The position numbers and the translations under genes are program-made. Positions 1 through 10,219 of a DNA stretch of 64,000 nt are shown here, piece by piece. Below the pieces are notes generated by a model. It was not told the origin of the DNA. It did not search any database and was given only the letters and a program-made list of their open reading frames with translations. The stretch covers positions 62,001 to 126,000 of the forward strand of contig JACKNJ010000004.1 of assembly GCA_024234895.1 (NCBI GenBank), written 5' to 3'. How positions within the stretch are numbered: position 1 is the first letter of the stretch; every line of letters begins with the position of its first letter. Source of the DNA: Gammaproteobacteria bacterium (GTDB lineage: Bacteria > Pseudomonadota > Gammaproteobacteria > JACKNK01).

Positions 1-529
1 CACCGGGTTCGACTGGCGCCTGCTGGCCGCGATCGGTTACCAGGAATCGCGCTGGCAGGCCGATGCCGTGTCCCCGACCGGGGTAGCCGGTCTGATGATG
101 CTGACCCATGCAGCCGCCCGGCAGGTCGACATCGCCAATCGTGACGACCCGTTCGAGAGCATCGCCGGTGGCGCCCGCTACCTGACGCTGGTGCGCGACA
201 AGATCCCGCAACGCGTTCCCGAACCGGACCGCGTCTGGCTGGCGCTGGCCGGCTACAACGTCGGCTTCGGCCACCTGGAGGATGCCCGCATCCTTACCCA
301 GCGCGCCGGCGCCAACCCGGACCGCTGGGCGGACGTGAAACGGCATCTGCCGCTGCTGGCCGAGGAAAAATGGTACGCAAGGACCCGCCACGGCAAAGCC
401 CGCGGCGCGGAGCCGGTCCGCTATGTGGAATCGGTGCGGGGCTGGATGGACATGCTGTACGACCAGTTCCCCGACGCCATCGCCCCGGCTTCCGAAATCC
501 CGGCCATCGCCCTGCCGCCGGCGTTGTGA
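1..529 (+). CDS. mltF: Membrane-bound lytic murein transglycosylase F, C-terminal part (5' end outside window)
   Basis: The reading frame is open from base 2 of the window to a TGA at 527-529, so only the C-terminal part is present. It encodes the lytic transglycosylase domain, which cleaves the MurNAc-GlcNAc bond of peptidoglycan with formation of 1,6-anhydroMurNAc. The start reads DWRLLAAIGYQESRW followed by SPTGVAGLMMLT, which is the conserved catalytic motif of family 1E transglycosylases; the Glu in YQESRW is the expected general acid. A later ALAGYNVGFGHLEDAR segment matches the substrate-binding AxYNxG motif. The N-terminal SBP_bac_3-like domain and signal peptide of MltF lie upstream and cannot be checked. 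Assignment to MltF rather than another SLT-domain protein rests on the motif context. Confidence 0.88.
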   Translation, partial: TGFDWRLLAAIGYQESRWQADAVSPTGVAGLMMLTHAAARQVDIANRDDPFESIAGGARYLTLVRDKIPQRVPEPDRVWLALAGYNVGFGHLEDARILTQRAGANPDRWADVKRHLPLLAEEKWYARTRHGKARGAEPVRYVESVRGWMDMLYDQFPDAIAPASEIPAIALPPAL

Positions 530-536
530 GGTCGGT

Positions 537-863
537 TCAGGCGGCCTGGACGACCGCGTCCGCAGCCTCCTGCCGGGTGTAGAAGCGCTCGCCGCGCACG
601 AAACCGGCAACCACGGATTCGACCATCCGCAGCGCCCGCCCGCAGCGATCGCGCTGCATGACGAGATGTTCCGGCAGGCCATCGAGCATGTGGATCGGCG
701 CGACCTTGCCGTCGCGGGTGCGCGACAGGAACACCTCGCCACTGTCCTCGTCGCGGAACGCGGGCAGGAAACCCAGGCCCCGGTTCCTCTGACTGACGCC
801 GCCCGTGCCACGGAAGCGGCGGTTCTGTTCCTGCAGGCTGTCGGTGCGGGTCACGGTGTCCAT
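537..863 (-). CDS. Conserved hypothetical protein, 108 aa
   Basis: This small soluble protein has no signal peptide, membrane segment or domain that I recognise. It starts MDTVTRTDSLQEQNRRFRGT, has a central DEDSGEVFLSRTRDGK stretch and ends with a VAGFVRGERFYTRQEAADAV segment. The gene is probably real: the ATG at 863 is preceded by GAGGAGG five bases upstream, an excellent ribosome binding site, and the acidic/basic composition is that of an ordinary globular protein. It converges on the mltF end with a 7-base gap and is divergent from the OsmC-like gene. No function is proposed. Confidence 0.7.
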   Translation of the reverse strand: MDTVTRTDSLQEQNRRFRGTGGVSQRNRGLGFLPAFRDEDSGEVFLSRTRDGKVAPIHMLDGLPEHLVMQRDRCGRALRMVESVVAGFVRGERFYTRQEAADAVVQAA

Positions 864-1037
864 GGCTGCCTCCTCGATGGTGTCAGGCTCAGGACGGTCG
901 TTCGGTCTTTGCCATGCTTTTGAGCATCAGCTGTGCCACGGATGCAGGAATCACCATTCCCTGCGCGCGATTGCCGCGTTTCCGGCGCTTACCTAAGCTC
1001 AGGGCACCCCCTCACTGTCCCTTTCAGGTAACGAAAC

Positions 1038-1517
1038 GTGGTCGCCATGTCCGAAATGCGTCAATTCACGCTGCACCTCGAACAGATCGAGGACTTCGAA
1101 TTCAAGGTCCGTTTCGACTGGCCCGAGGTCGACGATCTGCTGCTCGATGAACCCGCCCCGCTCGGCAACCAGGCCGGGCCCAACGCCGCGCGCCTGATCG
1201 CCGCCGGTGTCGCCAACTGCCTCAGCGCCAGCCTGCTCTATTGCCTGCAGAAGAGCCGCAACGCGCCCGGCGGGGTCAGCGCGGCGGTGACCGGCAGCAT
1301 CGGGCGCAACGAAAAGGGCCGCCTGCGTCTGGTCGGCATCGACGTCGATCTGACCTTGAGCGGGATTCCCGAAGACCGCTCGCGGCTGGAACGCTGCTTC
1401 ACGCTGTTCGAGGATTTCTGCGTGGTCACGCAGGCGGTGCGCGACGGCGTGCCGATCGGCGTGCGCGTGCTGGATGAGGACGGTACCGTCCTGCACACCG
1501 AGACCGGCGAGGCCTGA
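1038..1517 (+). CDS. OsmC family protein (peroxiredoxin-like fold)
   Basis: The product of about 159 residues shows the OsmC/Ohr fold signature: an early FKVRFDWPEV strand, then LLDEPAPLGNQAGPNAARLIAAGVANC, where the Cys starts the long central helix, and a later EDFCVVTQAVRDG helix carrying the second Cys. OsmC/Ohr proteins reduce organic hydroperoxides with these two Cys residues, but this divergent subfamily has not been linked to a fixed substrate, so only the fold is claimed. The GTG at 1038 has an AGGT about nine bases upstream; an ATG at 1047 is an alternative start. The gene stands alone, divergent from the small gene at 537-863 and followed by a REP-like palindrome. Confidence 0.8.
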   Translation: MVAMSEMRQFTLHLEQIEDFEFKVRFDWPEVDDLLLDEPAPLGNQAGPNAARLIAAGVANCLSASLLYCLQKSRNAPGGVSAAVTGSIGRNEKGRLRLVGIDVDLTLSGIPEDRSRLERCFTLFEDFCVVTQAVRDGVPIGVRVLDEDGTVLHTETGEA

Positions 1518-1527
1518 GTTTCACCGC

Positions 1528-1612
1528 AGGAGCGGCTTCAGCCGCGATCCACGTCCCCGCTGACTGAGCGGAGTCGAAGCCAGCCAAGCCAATCGCGGCT
1601 GAAGCCGCTCCT
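1528..1612. repeat. REP-like palindromic element (two nested families)
   Basis: Two perfect 20-base inverted arms, AGGAGCGGCTTCAGCCGCGA at 1528-1547 and its complement at 1593-1612, flank a copy of the core TGAGCGGAGTCGAAGCCA, which recurs at 5923-5979 and 11844-11894. The right arm runs into the last codon of the ppsR gene. Such elements lie between genes in many gammaproteobacteria and can act as transcription terminators or mRNA stabilisers; here the location between convergent genes (OsmC-like and ppsR) fits a bidirectional terminator. Confidence 0.8.
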
Positions 1613-2423
1613 ACATTTGCGGTTTACGCAGCCGCTGCACCAGGCGCGCCGCGATCTCCTCGATCGACATCGCGGTCACATCCAGCACCGGCACCGCAAA
1701 ACGGCGGAACAGGGCATCGCTGAACGCGATCTCCCGCTGGCATTGCTCCAGCGACGCATAGCGGCTGTCCGGTCGCCGCTCCGAGCGGATGCGCTGCAAC
1801 TGCGCGGGTTCGATACGTAAACCGAACAGCTTGTCGCGATATGGCCGCAACGCCTGCGGCAGTTCCTCACCCGCGTTGTCACGTTCGAAATCGTCGTCGG
1901 TCAGCGGATAGTTGGCCGCGCGCACGCCGTATTGCAGGCCGAGGTACAGGCAGGTCGGCGTCTTGCCGCTGCGCGACACGCCGACCAGGATCAGGTCCGA
2001 CTCGCCGTAATGTCTGGTGACCGCGCCGTCGTCGTTATCGACCGCGAAATGCACCGCGTGCATGCGGTTCTGATAGCTGCCCGGGTCGCCGATGCCGTGA
2101 TGCTTGCCGAGGCGCGGCGCGGAATGGATGCCCAAGGCCTGCTCCAGCGGTGTCGTGTAGGTCTCGAAGAAATCGAAGCTCGGCACCCCCGATCCGCTCA
2201 GCACCGCGCGCAGCTCGCCATCGACGAGACTGCTGAACACCAGCGGCGGCGGTTCCTCGGTGGCGATCCGCCCGACCAGCTCCCGGACCTTTGCGATGTC
2301 GTCGACGAACGGCACCAGATGGGTCTGGAACTCGAAGTCCGGGAACTGGCTCAACAGCGCCCGCCCGATCGCCTCGACGGTCAGGCCGGTGTGGTCGGAA
2401 ACGAAATAGACCTTGCGTTTCAC
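1611..2423 (-). CDS. ppsR: PEP synthetase regulatory protein (bifunctional kinase / pyrophosphorylase)
   Basis: The 270-residue product is a DUF299 protein. In Enterobacteria this enzyme inactivates PEP synthase by ADP-dependent phosphorylation of a Thr near the catalytic His and reactivates it by Pi-dependent phosphorolysis. The protein starts MKRKVYFVSDHTGLTVEAIG, typical of the family, and carries the P-loop GVSRSGKT at residues 148-155. It lies directly downstream of ppsA on the same strand, separated by a REP-like element, so regulator and target are probably co-transcribed. The ATG at 2423 has GGTGAGG four bases upstream. Length is normal for the family. Confidence 0.95.
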   Translation of the reverse strand: MKRKVYFVSDHTGLTVEAIGRALLSQFPDFEFQTHLVPFVDDIAKVRELVGRIATEEPPPLVFSSLVDGELRAVLSGSGVPSFDFFETYTTPLEQALGIHSAPRLGKHHGIGDPGSYQNRMHAVHFAVDNDDGAVTRHYGESDLILVGVSRSGKTPTCLYLGLQYGVRAANYPLTDDDFERDNAGEELPQALRPYRDKLFGLRIEPAQLQRIRSERRPDSRYASLEQCQREIAFSDALFRRFAVPVLDVTAMSIEEIAARLVQRLRKPQM

Positions 2424-2432
2424 GGCCTCACC

Positions 2433-2527
2433 TGTAGGCCGGCATAAGCGAAGCGTTGCCGGCTTGATGCTTCCGATCGAAGCCTCAAGCCGGCTACGTC
2501 GCTCTGCTCCTTAAACCGGCCTGCATC
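2433..2527. repeat. REP-like palindromic pair (GTAGGCCGGCATAAGCG family), copy 1
   Basis: The gap between ppsA and ppsR is filled by a 95-base element with two oppositely oriented halves: TAGGCCGGCATAAGCG near 2436 and CAAGCCGGCTACGTCGC near 2486, ending in AAACCGGCCTGCAT. A closely related copy occurs at 8562-8656, downstream of pepA. It may stabilise the upstream ppsA message or cut readthrough into ppsR. Confidence 0.8.
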
Positions 2528-2528
2528 C

Positions 2529-4880
<2,352 letters not shown>

Positions 4881-4898
4881 CGCGCGGCGCCTCCCGGC

Positions 4899-5225
4899 CT
4901 ATTGCGTGTTGAGGAAGCTGATGACAGCCGCCATCGCGCCCGCCGCGAACACCTCCAGGCGCACACCGACCCGCTCCGGCGAGGAATACGCGACGATGCC
5001 GTGAATCTCGTGCATCAGGTCATCATCCGCCGGGTCCGGCAGCAACAGGATGAGATGGTCGCCCAACGGTGGCTGCTCGCCATCCAGATCGACGGCCATG
5101 CCGTTGCTGCTGAGGTCGATCACCCGCACCCGCCGGAACGAATCGGAATCGCTCCCGACCGATATCCAGACCGTCAGATCGACCTTGCGCCGTTCCTGCC
5201 GGCGCCGCTCGCCATCGTTGCTCAT
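4899..5225 (-). CDS. PilZ domain protein (putative c-di-GMP receptor)
   Basis: This 108-residue protein is essentially one PilZ domain. The N-terminal arginine-rich segment ERRRQERRKV supplies the RxxxR half of the c-di-GMP site, and VIDLSSNGMAV supplies the D/NxSxxG half, so ligand-binding residues look intact. No output domain is attached, so it presumably acts by binding a partner. It lies 18 bases upstream of ppsA on the same strand and could be co-transcribed with it; a functional link between c-di-GMP and PEP synthesis would be inference only. Confidence 0.88.
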   Translation of the reverse strand: MSNDGERRRQERRKVDLTVWISVGSDSDSFRRVRVIDLSSNGMAVDLDGEQPPLGDHLILLLPDPADDDLMHEIHGIVAYSSPERVGVRLEVFAAGAMAAVISFLNTQ

Positions 5226-5296
5226 CGCACGCCCCCAAACCCCTCGATCGATTCGTTCGAGCCAGTGTAGTCAGCGATACGGGGGAACGGCCCGGA

Positions 5297-5884
5297 TCAA
5301 GGCTTGCGGGCGATGAACTGCACCACCGCGCCGCGCCCCCAATGCCCCGCCCCCTCGATCACGTCCCGCTCGGTCTCGACCGCATGCAGCACCTCAAGAC
5401 CGGGCAACTCGGCCCGGAGATCCGCCAAACGCATCATCAGATCGGCCACCGGCGGCCCACCGGTAGCGAAATTCAGTTGCTCGGGGTGATAGGCCTCCAG
5501 CAGCAGCACCCCGCCCGGCTTCAAGGCCGCGACCACCCGGGCATGCACATCGCGCCGCAACGGCGGCGGCAGATGGCAGAAGATCGACACCACCGCGTCC
5601 CAGCGCCCCGCGCCGAGATCGAATTCCGCGAGATCGGCATGCACCGTGGTCAACGACACGCCGCGCGATTCCGCCAACGCCCGCGTCTTGCCCAACCCCA
5701 CCATCGACGCATCCACCGACGTTACCCGGAACCCCTGCCCCGCCAGCCAGACCCCGTTGCGACCCTCGCCATCGGCCAGACACAGCACGTCGCCGACGGG
5801 AAGCTGCCCGACCGCCTCGCGCAGGAAATCGTTCGGCTCGGTGCCGTAGACATACTCCGCCGATGCATAACGTTCATCCCACAT
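5297..5884 (-). CDS. Class I SAM-dependent methyltransferase (TehB-like)
   Basis: The protein (195 residues from MWDERYASAEYVYGTEPNDF) has the SAM-binding motif I CLADGEGRNGVWLA, an acidic loop in VTSVDAS, motif II-like WDAVVSIFCHLP and the post-motif LKPGGVLLLEAYHPEQ. This pattern resembles the TehB/tellurite or thiopurine methyltransferase group; the substrate cannot be read from sequence. The ATG at 5884 is preferred over the upstream start at 5980 because it is preceded by GAGGTGG and because the longer form would translate through a REP-like palindrome at 5923-5979. Confidence 0.85.
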   Translation of the reverse strand: MWDERYASAEYVYGTEPNDFLREAVGQLPVGDVLCLADGEGRNGVWLAGQGFRVTSVDASMVGLGKTRALAESRGVSLTTVHADLAEFDLGAGRWDAVVSIFCHLPPPLRRDVHARVVAALKPGGVLLLEAYHPEQLNFATGGPPVADLMMRLADLRAELPGLEVLHAVETERDVIEGAGHWGRGAVVQFIARKP

Positions 5885-5922
5885 ATTCCACCTCGTTTCC
5901 GACCGGGCCCACATTCTATGGC

Positions 5923-5979
5923 TGGCTTCGGCTCCGCTCAGCCAGCGGCCCTCACGTTGGCTGAGCGGAGTCGAAGCCA
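5923..5979. repeat. REP-like inverted repeat (TGGCTGAGCGGAGTCGAAGCCA family)
   Basis: A 22-base arm at 5923-5944 pairs with 5958-5979, with one G/A difference that would still pair as G-U in RNA. The same core occurs at 1570-1581 and 11871-11894. It sits between the divergent methyltransferase and tmRNA genes. Confidence 0.82.
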
Positions 5980-6048
5980 ATCGCCCAACGTACCGAAATC
6001 AACCCTGCGTTGAACCTCGACAACGATTAGACTGTCCAACCACCACTT

Positions 6049-6421
6049 GGGGGCGACATGGCTTCGACGTGGGTCGCGAAACCTGAGGTGCATGCCGAGG
6101 CGCAGAGGACCTCGTAAATCCAGCTGCAAACAACATAGTTGCCAACGACGACAACTACGCCCTGGCCGCTTAAGGCAGCCAGCCTCTGACCGGAGCCGCG
6201 CTCACGCGTCCGGAGTCCCGCAAGGGACACTCAGGGGTCACCTCTCGTGAGATCGTGGGGACGTTCGCCTGGGGCGAAACCACTAAATCCTTACCGGGAT
6301 CGCCCGTCACACGCCCTGCCCATCGGGTGGTGCCGGGTTAAAGACAATAGATCGGGATAAGCATGTAGAACCAACGGCAGAGGGCTTGCGGACGGGGGTT
6401 CAATTCCCCCCGCCTCCACCA
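6049..6421 (+). ncRNA. ssrA: Transfer-messenger RNA (tmRNA)
   Basis: tmRNA rescues stalled ribosomes and tags unfinished proteins for proteolysis. The 5' end GGGGGCGACATGGCTTCGACG pairs with the 3' CGCCTCC ahead of the encoded CCA (6419-6421), forming the tRNA-like acceptor stem, and GGGTTCAATTCCCCCC forms the T arm. The tag frame starts at GCC 6141 and ends at TAA 6171-6173, giving ANDDNYALAA, preceded by the expected TAGTT context. The same tag is known from pseudomonads and related gammaproteobacteria. Length is 373 bases. Confidence 0.97.
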
Positions 6422-6427
6422 AAACCG

Positions 6428-6456
6428 ACCCCGGTTTCATACCGGGGTTTTTTTTT
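6428..6456 (+). terminator. Rho-independent terminator of ssrA
   Basis: The stem CCCCGGT (6429-6435) pairs with ACCGGGG (6441-6447), and nine T residues follow, only seven bases after the tmRNA CCA end. Confidence 0.95.
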
Positions 6457-7011
6457 GGCATTTCGCCGACGAATCCGGCTGAAGCGCCGGGTCACCGACG
6501 GGCATCGCGCAATCGGTCCGGTGCCGACGATGAGGCATCGGCGCACGATCTCACCCATTGTTTTTCACCCGTGGCCAGCGGCCTTTGTCGGGTCGTGCCA
6601 TCGACAATCTCCGCCTTATCGGGAACTGGCACCGCGCCAGTGGCGGGGTCCACGGGACACCACCTGTATTCCAGGATCTGAAGGAGCGTGGCGCGCCGTG
6701 GGCGGGCACCGCCAGATCCGACTTGCATGAAATTTGGCGGATACGAACGTTTTCCCCAACAGTTTGACCACCATCTGACACAACACTTCACGCATCCAGC
6801 AGCATTTTGTTGTTGTTCAATTACTTGTATCAGACTCCACCGCTCAACAATCAAAACAAAACACACTACAACAGCCGTGTTAAGGCCTTTATTTTTTGTC
6901 GATATGACGTTTAATGATGCCGCCAGCCCACACGGGTGAACGGTCATCTACGCGCAATCCGCGCCCGACCCCATCCCATCCAGACCAAGCCAACAGCAGA
7001 GACCCGATTCC
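6457..7011. other. 555-base gap between ssrA and pepA, no gene supported
   Basis: Open frames exist on both strands here, but none has a convincing start, a ribosome binding site or a recognisable product. The second half (about 6770-6910) is distinctly AT-richer than the surrounding DNA. The 3' end of ssrA is a common integration site for mobile elements, but I see no repeated copy of the tmRNA 3' end and no integrase, so only a leader for pepA or decayed DNA can be suggested. Confidence 0.5.
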
Positions 7012-8508
7012 ATGGAATATGCAGTCAAGAGCGGCAGCCCCGAGAAACAGCGCACCCCCTGCGTGGTGGTTGCCGTATTCGATTCCCGGCGCATGTCGGA
7101 TGCCGCCAAGGCCATGGACGACGCGAGCGAGGGTGCGATCTCGGCGGTGCTGCGCCGTGGTGACATGGATGGACGCAGCGGTCAGACGTTACTGCTCGGC
7201 CAGTTGGCGAACACCTTCGCGGACCGCGTGCTGCTGGTCGGCTGCGGCAAGGAGCGCGACTTCAACGAGGCCACCTACGCCAGCGCCATCGCCACCGCGA
7301 CCCAGCAGTTGAACAACACCGGCGCGATCGAGGCCGTGCTGTATTTCCCCGAACTGAACGTCAAGGGCCGCGACACCGCCTGGAAGGTGCGCGCCGCCGT
7401 CGAGGCGGTCGAGGACACGCTCTACCGCTTCGAGGCGACCAAGAGCAGCGAGGAGGAAAGCCCGCGGCGTCCGCTCAAGCGCATGGTGATCGCGGTCACC
7501 CGCCGCAAGGAGCTGACCGAATCCGAACTGGCGATGGAGGAAGGCATCGCGATCTCCGCCGGCAAGACCCTGACCCGCAACCTCGGCAACCTGCCGGGCA
7601 ACATCTGCACGCCGAGCTACCTCGCCGATCAGGCCATCAAGATGGCCACGGGCAGTGACCTGCTGTCCTGCGAGGTGCTCGAAGAAGCCGACATGGAGAA
7701 GCTCGGCATGGGCTCGCTGCTATCGGTCGCCAAGGGCAGCCGCCAGCCGGCCAAGCTGATCGTCATGGAATACCGGGGCGGCGCGCAGGACGAAAAGCCC
7801 ATCGTGCTGGTCGGCAAGGGCGTCACCTTCGACTCCGGCGGCATCTCCATCAAGCCCGGCGCGGCCATGGACGAGATGAAGTTCGACATGTGCGGCGCGG
7901 CCAGCGTGTTCGGCGTGATGCAGGCGCTGCTGCAACTGCGGCTGGCGATCAACCTGGTCGGCATCATCCCGACCACCGAGAACCTGCCGGACGGAGCGGC
8001 CAGCAAGCCCGGCGACGTGGTCACCGCAATGAACGGCACCACCATCGAGATCCTCAACACCGACGCCGAAGGCCGCCTGATCCTGTGCGACGCGCTGACC
8101 TACGCGGAACGCTTCGAGCCGGACTGCATCATCGACATCGCGACCCTCACCGGCGCCTGCGTGATCGCGCTCGGCAAGCAGGCGCATGGCCTGTTCAGCA
8201 ACACCTCCGCGCTCGCCAACGAACTCCTCGCCGCCGGTCGCTACACCATGGACCGTGCCTGGGAGATGCCGCTGTGGCCGGAATACGAGGAGCAGTTGAA
8301 GAGCAACTTCGCGGACGTCGCCAACATCGGCGGCCGCGAGGCCGGCGCGGTCACCGCCGCCTGCTTCCTGTCGAAGTTCACCCGCAAGCAGCGCTGGGCG
8401 CACCTGGACATCGCCGGCACGGCCTGGAACAGCGGCGCCAACAAGGGCGCGACCGGGCGCCCGGTCTCGCTGCTGACCCAGTTCGTGCTGGATCGTTGCG
8501 TGGAGTAA
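7012..8508 (+). CDS. pepA: Leucyl aminopeptidase (M17, cytosol aminopeptidase)
   Basis: The 498-residue enzyme removes N-terminal residues from peptides with two divalent metals; PepA also serves as a DNA-binding protein in some enteric bacteria. The catalytic domain is complete: VLVGKGVTFDSGGISIKPG and DEMKFDMCGAA carry metal and substrate ligands, and the M17 signature NTDAEGRL is present near residue 349. The N-terminal domain has the usual length. The order pepA then holC is conserved in gammaproteobacteria. A REP-like block and a strong hairpin follow. Confidence 0.96.
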   Translation: MEYAVKSGSPEKQRTPCVVVAVFDSRRMSDAAKAMDDASEGAISAVLRRGDMDGRSGQTLLLGQLANTFADRVLLVGCGKERDFNEATYASAIATATQQLNNTGAIEAVLYFPELNVKGRDTAWKVRAAVEAVEDTLYRFEATKSSEEESPRRPLKRMVIAVTRRKELTESELAMEEGIAISAGKTLTRNLGNLPGNICTPSYLADQAIKMATGSDLLSCEVLEEADMEKLGMGSLLSVAKGSRQPAKLIVMEYRGGAQDEKPIVLVGKGVTFDSGGISIKPGAAMDEMKFDMCGAASVFGVMQALLQLRLAINLVGIIPTTENLPDGAASKPGDVVTAMNGTTIEILNTDAEGRLILCDALTYAERFEPDCIIDIATLTGACVIALGKQAHGLFSNTSALANELLAAGRYTMDRAWEMPLWPEYEEQLKSNFADVANIGGREAGAVTAACFLSKFTRKQRWAHLDIAGTAWNSGANKGATGRPVSLLTQFVLDRCVE

Positions 8509-8561
8509 CGCCAAGCCCAGTGCGGCGGAACGCCTTCGGCTTCCGCCCTACCAGGCCCGGA

Positions 8562-8656
8562 TGCAGGCCGGCATAAGCGTAGCGTTGCCGGCTTGGGACC
8601 ACTCATCGAAGCCTCAAGCCGGCTACGTCGCTACGCTCCTTGAACCGGCCTACATC
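8562..8656. repeat. REP-like palindromic pair (GGCCGGCATAAGCG family), copy 2
   Basis: This 95-base element is a near copy of the one at 2433-2527: CAGGCCGGCATAAGCG then CAAGCCGGCTACGTCGC and GAACCGGCCTACAT. It is directly preceded by a shorter inverted repeat, GGCGGAA/TTCCGCC at 8524-8547. Together they make a dense palindromic block downstream of pepA. Confidence 0.8.
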
Positions 8657-8672
8657 CGACGCCGCCACCAAC

Positions 8673-8709
8673 AAGAAGGGCGGCCCGCTCAATGCGGGCC
8701 GCCCTTCTT
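8673..8709 (+). terminator. Hairpin terminator downstream of pepA
   Basis: A 16-base perfect stem, 8673-8688 with 8694-8709, has a five-base loop (TCAAT). The stem ends in AAGAA/TTCTT, so it could terminate on either strand; the pepA side is the obvious user. Confidence 0.85.
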
Positions 8710-8727
8710 TCATTCCACTCTCCTCCC

Positions 8728-8838
8728 GGCTTCCTGATGGGTATTGCCTCCCAGGACCCTCGGCCGCAGGACGCGGCCGTGGAGCGCCCATGGATGGGTT
8801 CACAGCGTGTCCTGGGAGGCAATACCCATCAGGAAGCC
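8728..8838. repeat. Large inverted repeat with 30-base perfect arms
   Basis: The arms 8728-8757 (GGCTTCCTGATGGGTATTGC...) and 8809-8838 are perfect complements. The 51-base interior holds two smaller palindromes, CGGCCGCAGGACGCGGCCG and CCCATGGATGGG. No coding frame fits it. It resembles a REP/MITE-type intergenic element; I see no terminal target duplication that I can defend. Confidence 0.85.
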
Positions 8839-8899
8839 TTACCACCACTGATGTTGCCCCCAACATCACCCAACAATCCGCGCACCAGCACGGATTGCT

Positions 8900-9337
8900 A
8901 TGATCTCCCCCATGTCTCAGGTGACCTTCTACATCCTCGCGCAGGACTCGGTGACGCACCGCCACCGCTTCGCCTGCCGACTGGCCGAAAAGGCCTACGA
9001 GCAGGGCAAGAAGGTCTACGTGGTCGCCGCCGACGCGCGCGAGGCCGCTCTCCTCGACGACCTGCTGTGGACCTGGAACGACGGCGCCTTCCTGCCGCAC
9101 CTGCCGGCCCGCGACGCGACCGACGACACCCCGATCCACGTCGGTTCCCCGCAGGATCGACCGATTCCCGCCGATGTCCTGCTGACCCTGGCGCCGATCA
9201 CCCCTGCGTACTTCCCGGAATACGAACGCGTCGCTGAAATCATCGACCAGGAACCGACCCGCCTGCAGGAAGGCCGGGCACGTTTCCGCGCCTATCGCGA
9301 CGCCGGCATCGAGCCGGAAACCCACCAGCTCAAGTAG
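8900..9337 (+). CDS. holC: DNA polymerase III chi subunit
   Basis: HolC links the clamp-loader psi subunit to single-stranded DNA-binding protein at the replication fork. The product has the family start VTFYILAQDS, the basic/aromatic ACRLAEKAYEQGKKVYVVAAD strand-helix and the conserved LLDDLLWTWNDGAFLPH block. Length (141-145 aa) is normal. Homology favours the second ATG at 8912 (MSQVTFYIL), while the first at 8900 gives four extra residues; neither has a strong ribosome binding site. Position after pepA is the usual gammaproteobacterial order. Confidence 0.92.
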   Translation: MISPMSQVTFYILAQDSVTHRHRFACRLAEKAYEQGKKVYVVAADAREAALLDDLLWTWNDGAFLPHLPARDATDDTPIHVGSPQDRPIPADVLLTLAPITPAYFPEYERVAEIIDQEPTRLQEGRARFRAYRDAGIEPETHQLK

Positions 9338-9429
9338 GGGCAGACGACGGCGGTGCCCTTGAACTCCGCCGCGACAGTCCTATTTTTCGCGCATCTGTAC
9401 GACTCGAACCCGGATTGGACGCCAACCCG

Positions 9430-10218
9430 ATGAGCAAGCACCTCTCCCGTTTCCAGGCCGCCGGCATCCACCTCGCCATCAGCGCGATGGTCGCGCTCGC
9501 CTTCCTCGCGCTGGTGTTCTACGTCTGGTATCCGCAGCCCTACTTCGACATCGGCGGCGGCGGTCACCTGCTGATCGTGCTGATCGCGGTCGACGTGACC
9601 ATCGGCCCGCTGCTGACGCTGATCGTCTTCAAGGCGGGCAAACCCGGCCTGAAACGCGACCTTGCCATCATCGCGGCCCTGCAGATCACCGCCTTGATCC
9701 TTGGTGCGGGTGTGATCACCAACGCCCGCCCCATCTACGTGGTCTGGTCGAGCGACCGTTTCGTGGTCATCAGCCCCACCGACATCACCGACGCGGCCTG
9801 GCAACGGGCGAGCGCGAGCCGCTATCCGGGGCCCACCTGGACGGGGCCGGAGCTGGTCTCCGTGCCGATGCCCGCCGACCCGCAGGAGCGCAACAAGCTG
9901 ATGTTCGAGGTGCTCTCCGGCAACACCGACCTGCCGCTGGAACCGCGCCTGTACGTCCCCTACGCCGAGGATGCCGAGAGTGTCCGCGCACGCCTCCGCG
10001 ATCTGGCCGAGTTCGGCGCATCGCCGCCCGCGGCACTCGCCGAGGCATTGGCGGGGCAGCGTCTCGAACCGGCGGAGGTCGGCTGGGTGCCACTGGTCGG
10101 CCGGACCCGTTCAGCGGTGATGCTGATCGGGCGCAACGACATGCTCCCGCGCGTGCTGGTCGACGTCGATCCCTGGGAATACGTGCACAAGGCGCCGAAG
10201 AAAGCGCAGAAACCGTGA
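9430..10218 (+). CDS. TfpX/TfpZ-like type IV pilin accessory membrane protein
   Basis: The 262-residue product has three predicted membrane helices near residues 12-33, 46-67 and 78-97, with the family pattern FYVWYPQPYFDIGGG, VDVTIGPLLTLIVFK and ARPIYVVWSSDRF, followed by a soluble C-terminal domain. Proteins of this family help assembly of certain type IV pilins in Moraxella-type and Pseudomonas group III systems. No pilin gene is nearby, which leaves the target open. The ATG at 9430 is used rather than the TTG at 9415. The gene converges on the next with one base between the stop codons. Confidence 0.75.
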   Translation: MSKHLSRFQAAGIHLAISAMVALAFLALVFYVWYPQPYFDIGGGGHLLIVLIAVDVTIGPLLTLIVFKAGKPGLKRDLAIIAALQITALILGAGVITNARPIYVVWSSDRFVVISPTDITDAAWQRASASRYPGPTWTGPELVSVPMPADPQERNKLMFEVLSGNTDLPLEPRLYVPYAEDAESVRARLRDLAEFGASPPAALAEALAGQRLEPAEVGWVPLVGRTRSAVMLIGRNDMLPRVLVDVDPWEYVHKAPKKAQKP

Positions 10219-10219
10219 G

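Noticed and set aside
6492..6947. 151-codon minus-strand frame between ssrA and pepA
   Set aside because: No ribosome binding site, mixed composition and no recognisable domain; part covers AT-rich DNA with stop-poor chance frames.
6400..7011. Prophage or island attachment site at the 3' end of ssrA
   Set aside because: No second copy of the tmRNA 3' end and no integrase were found in the window.
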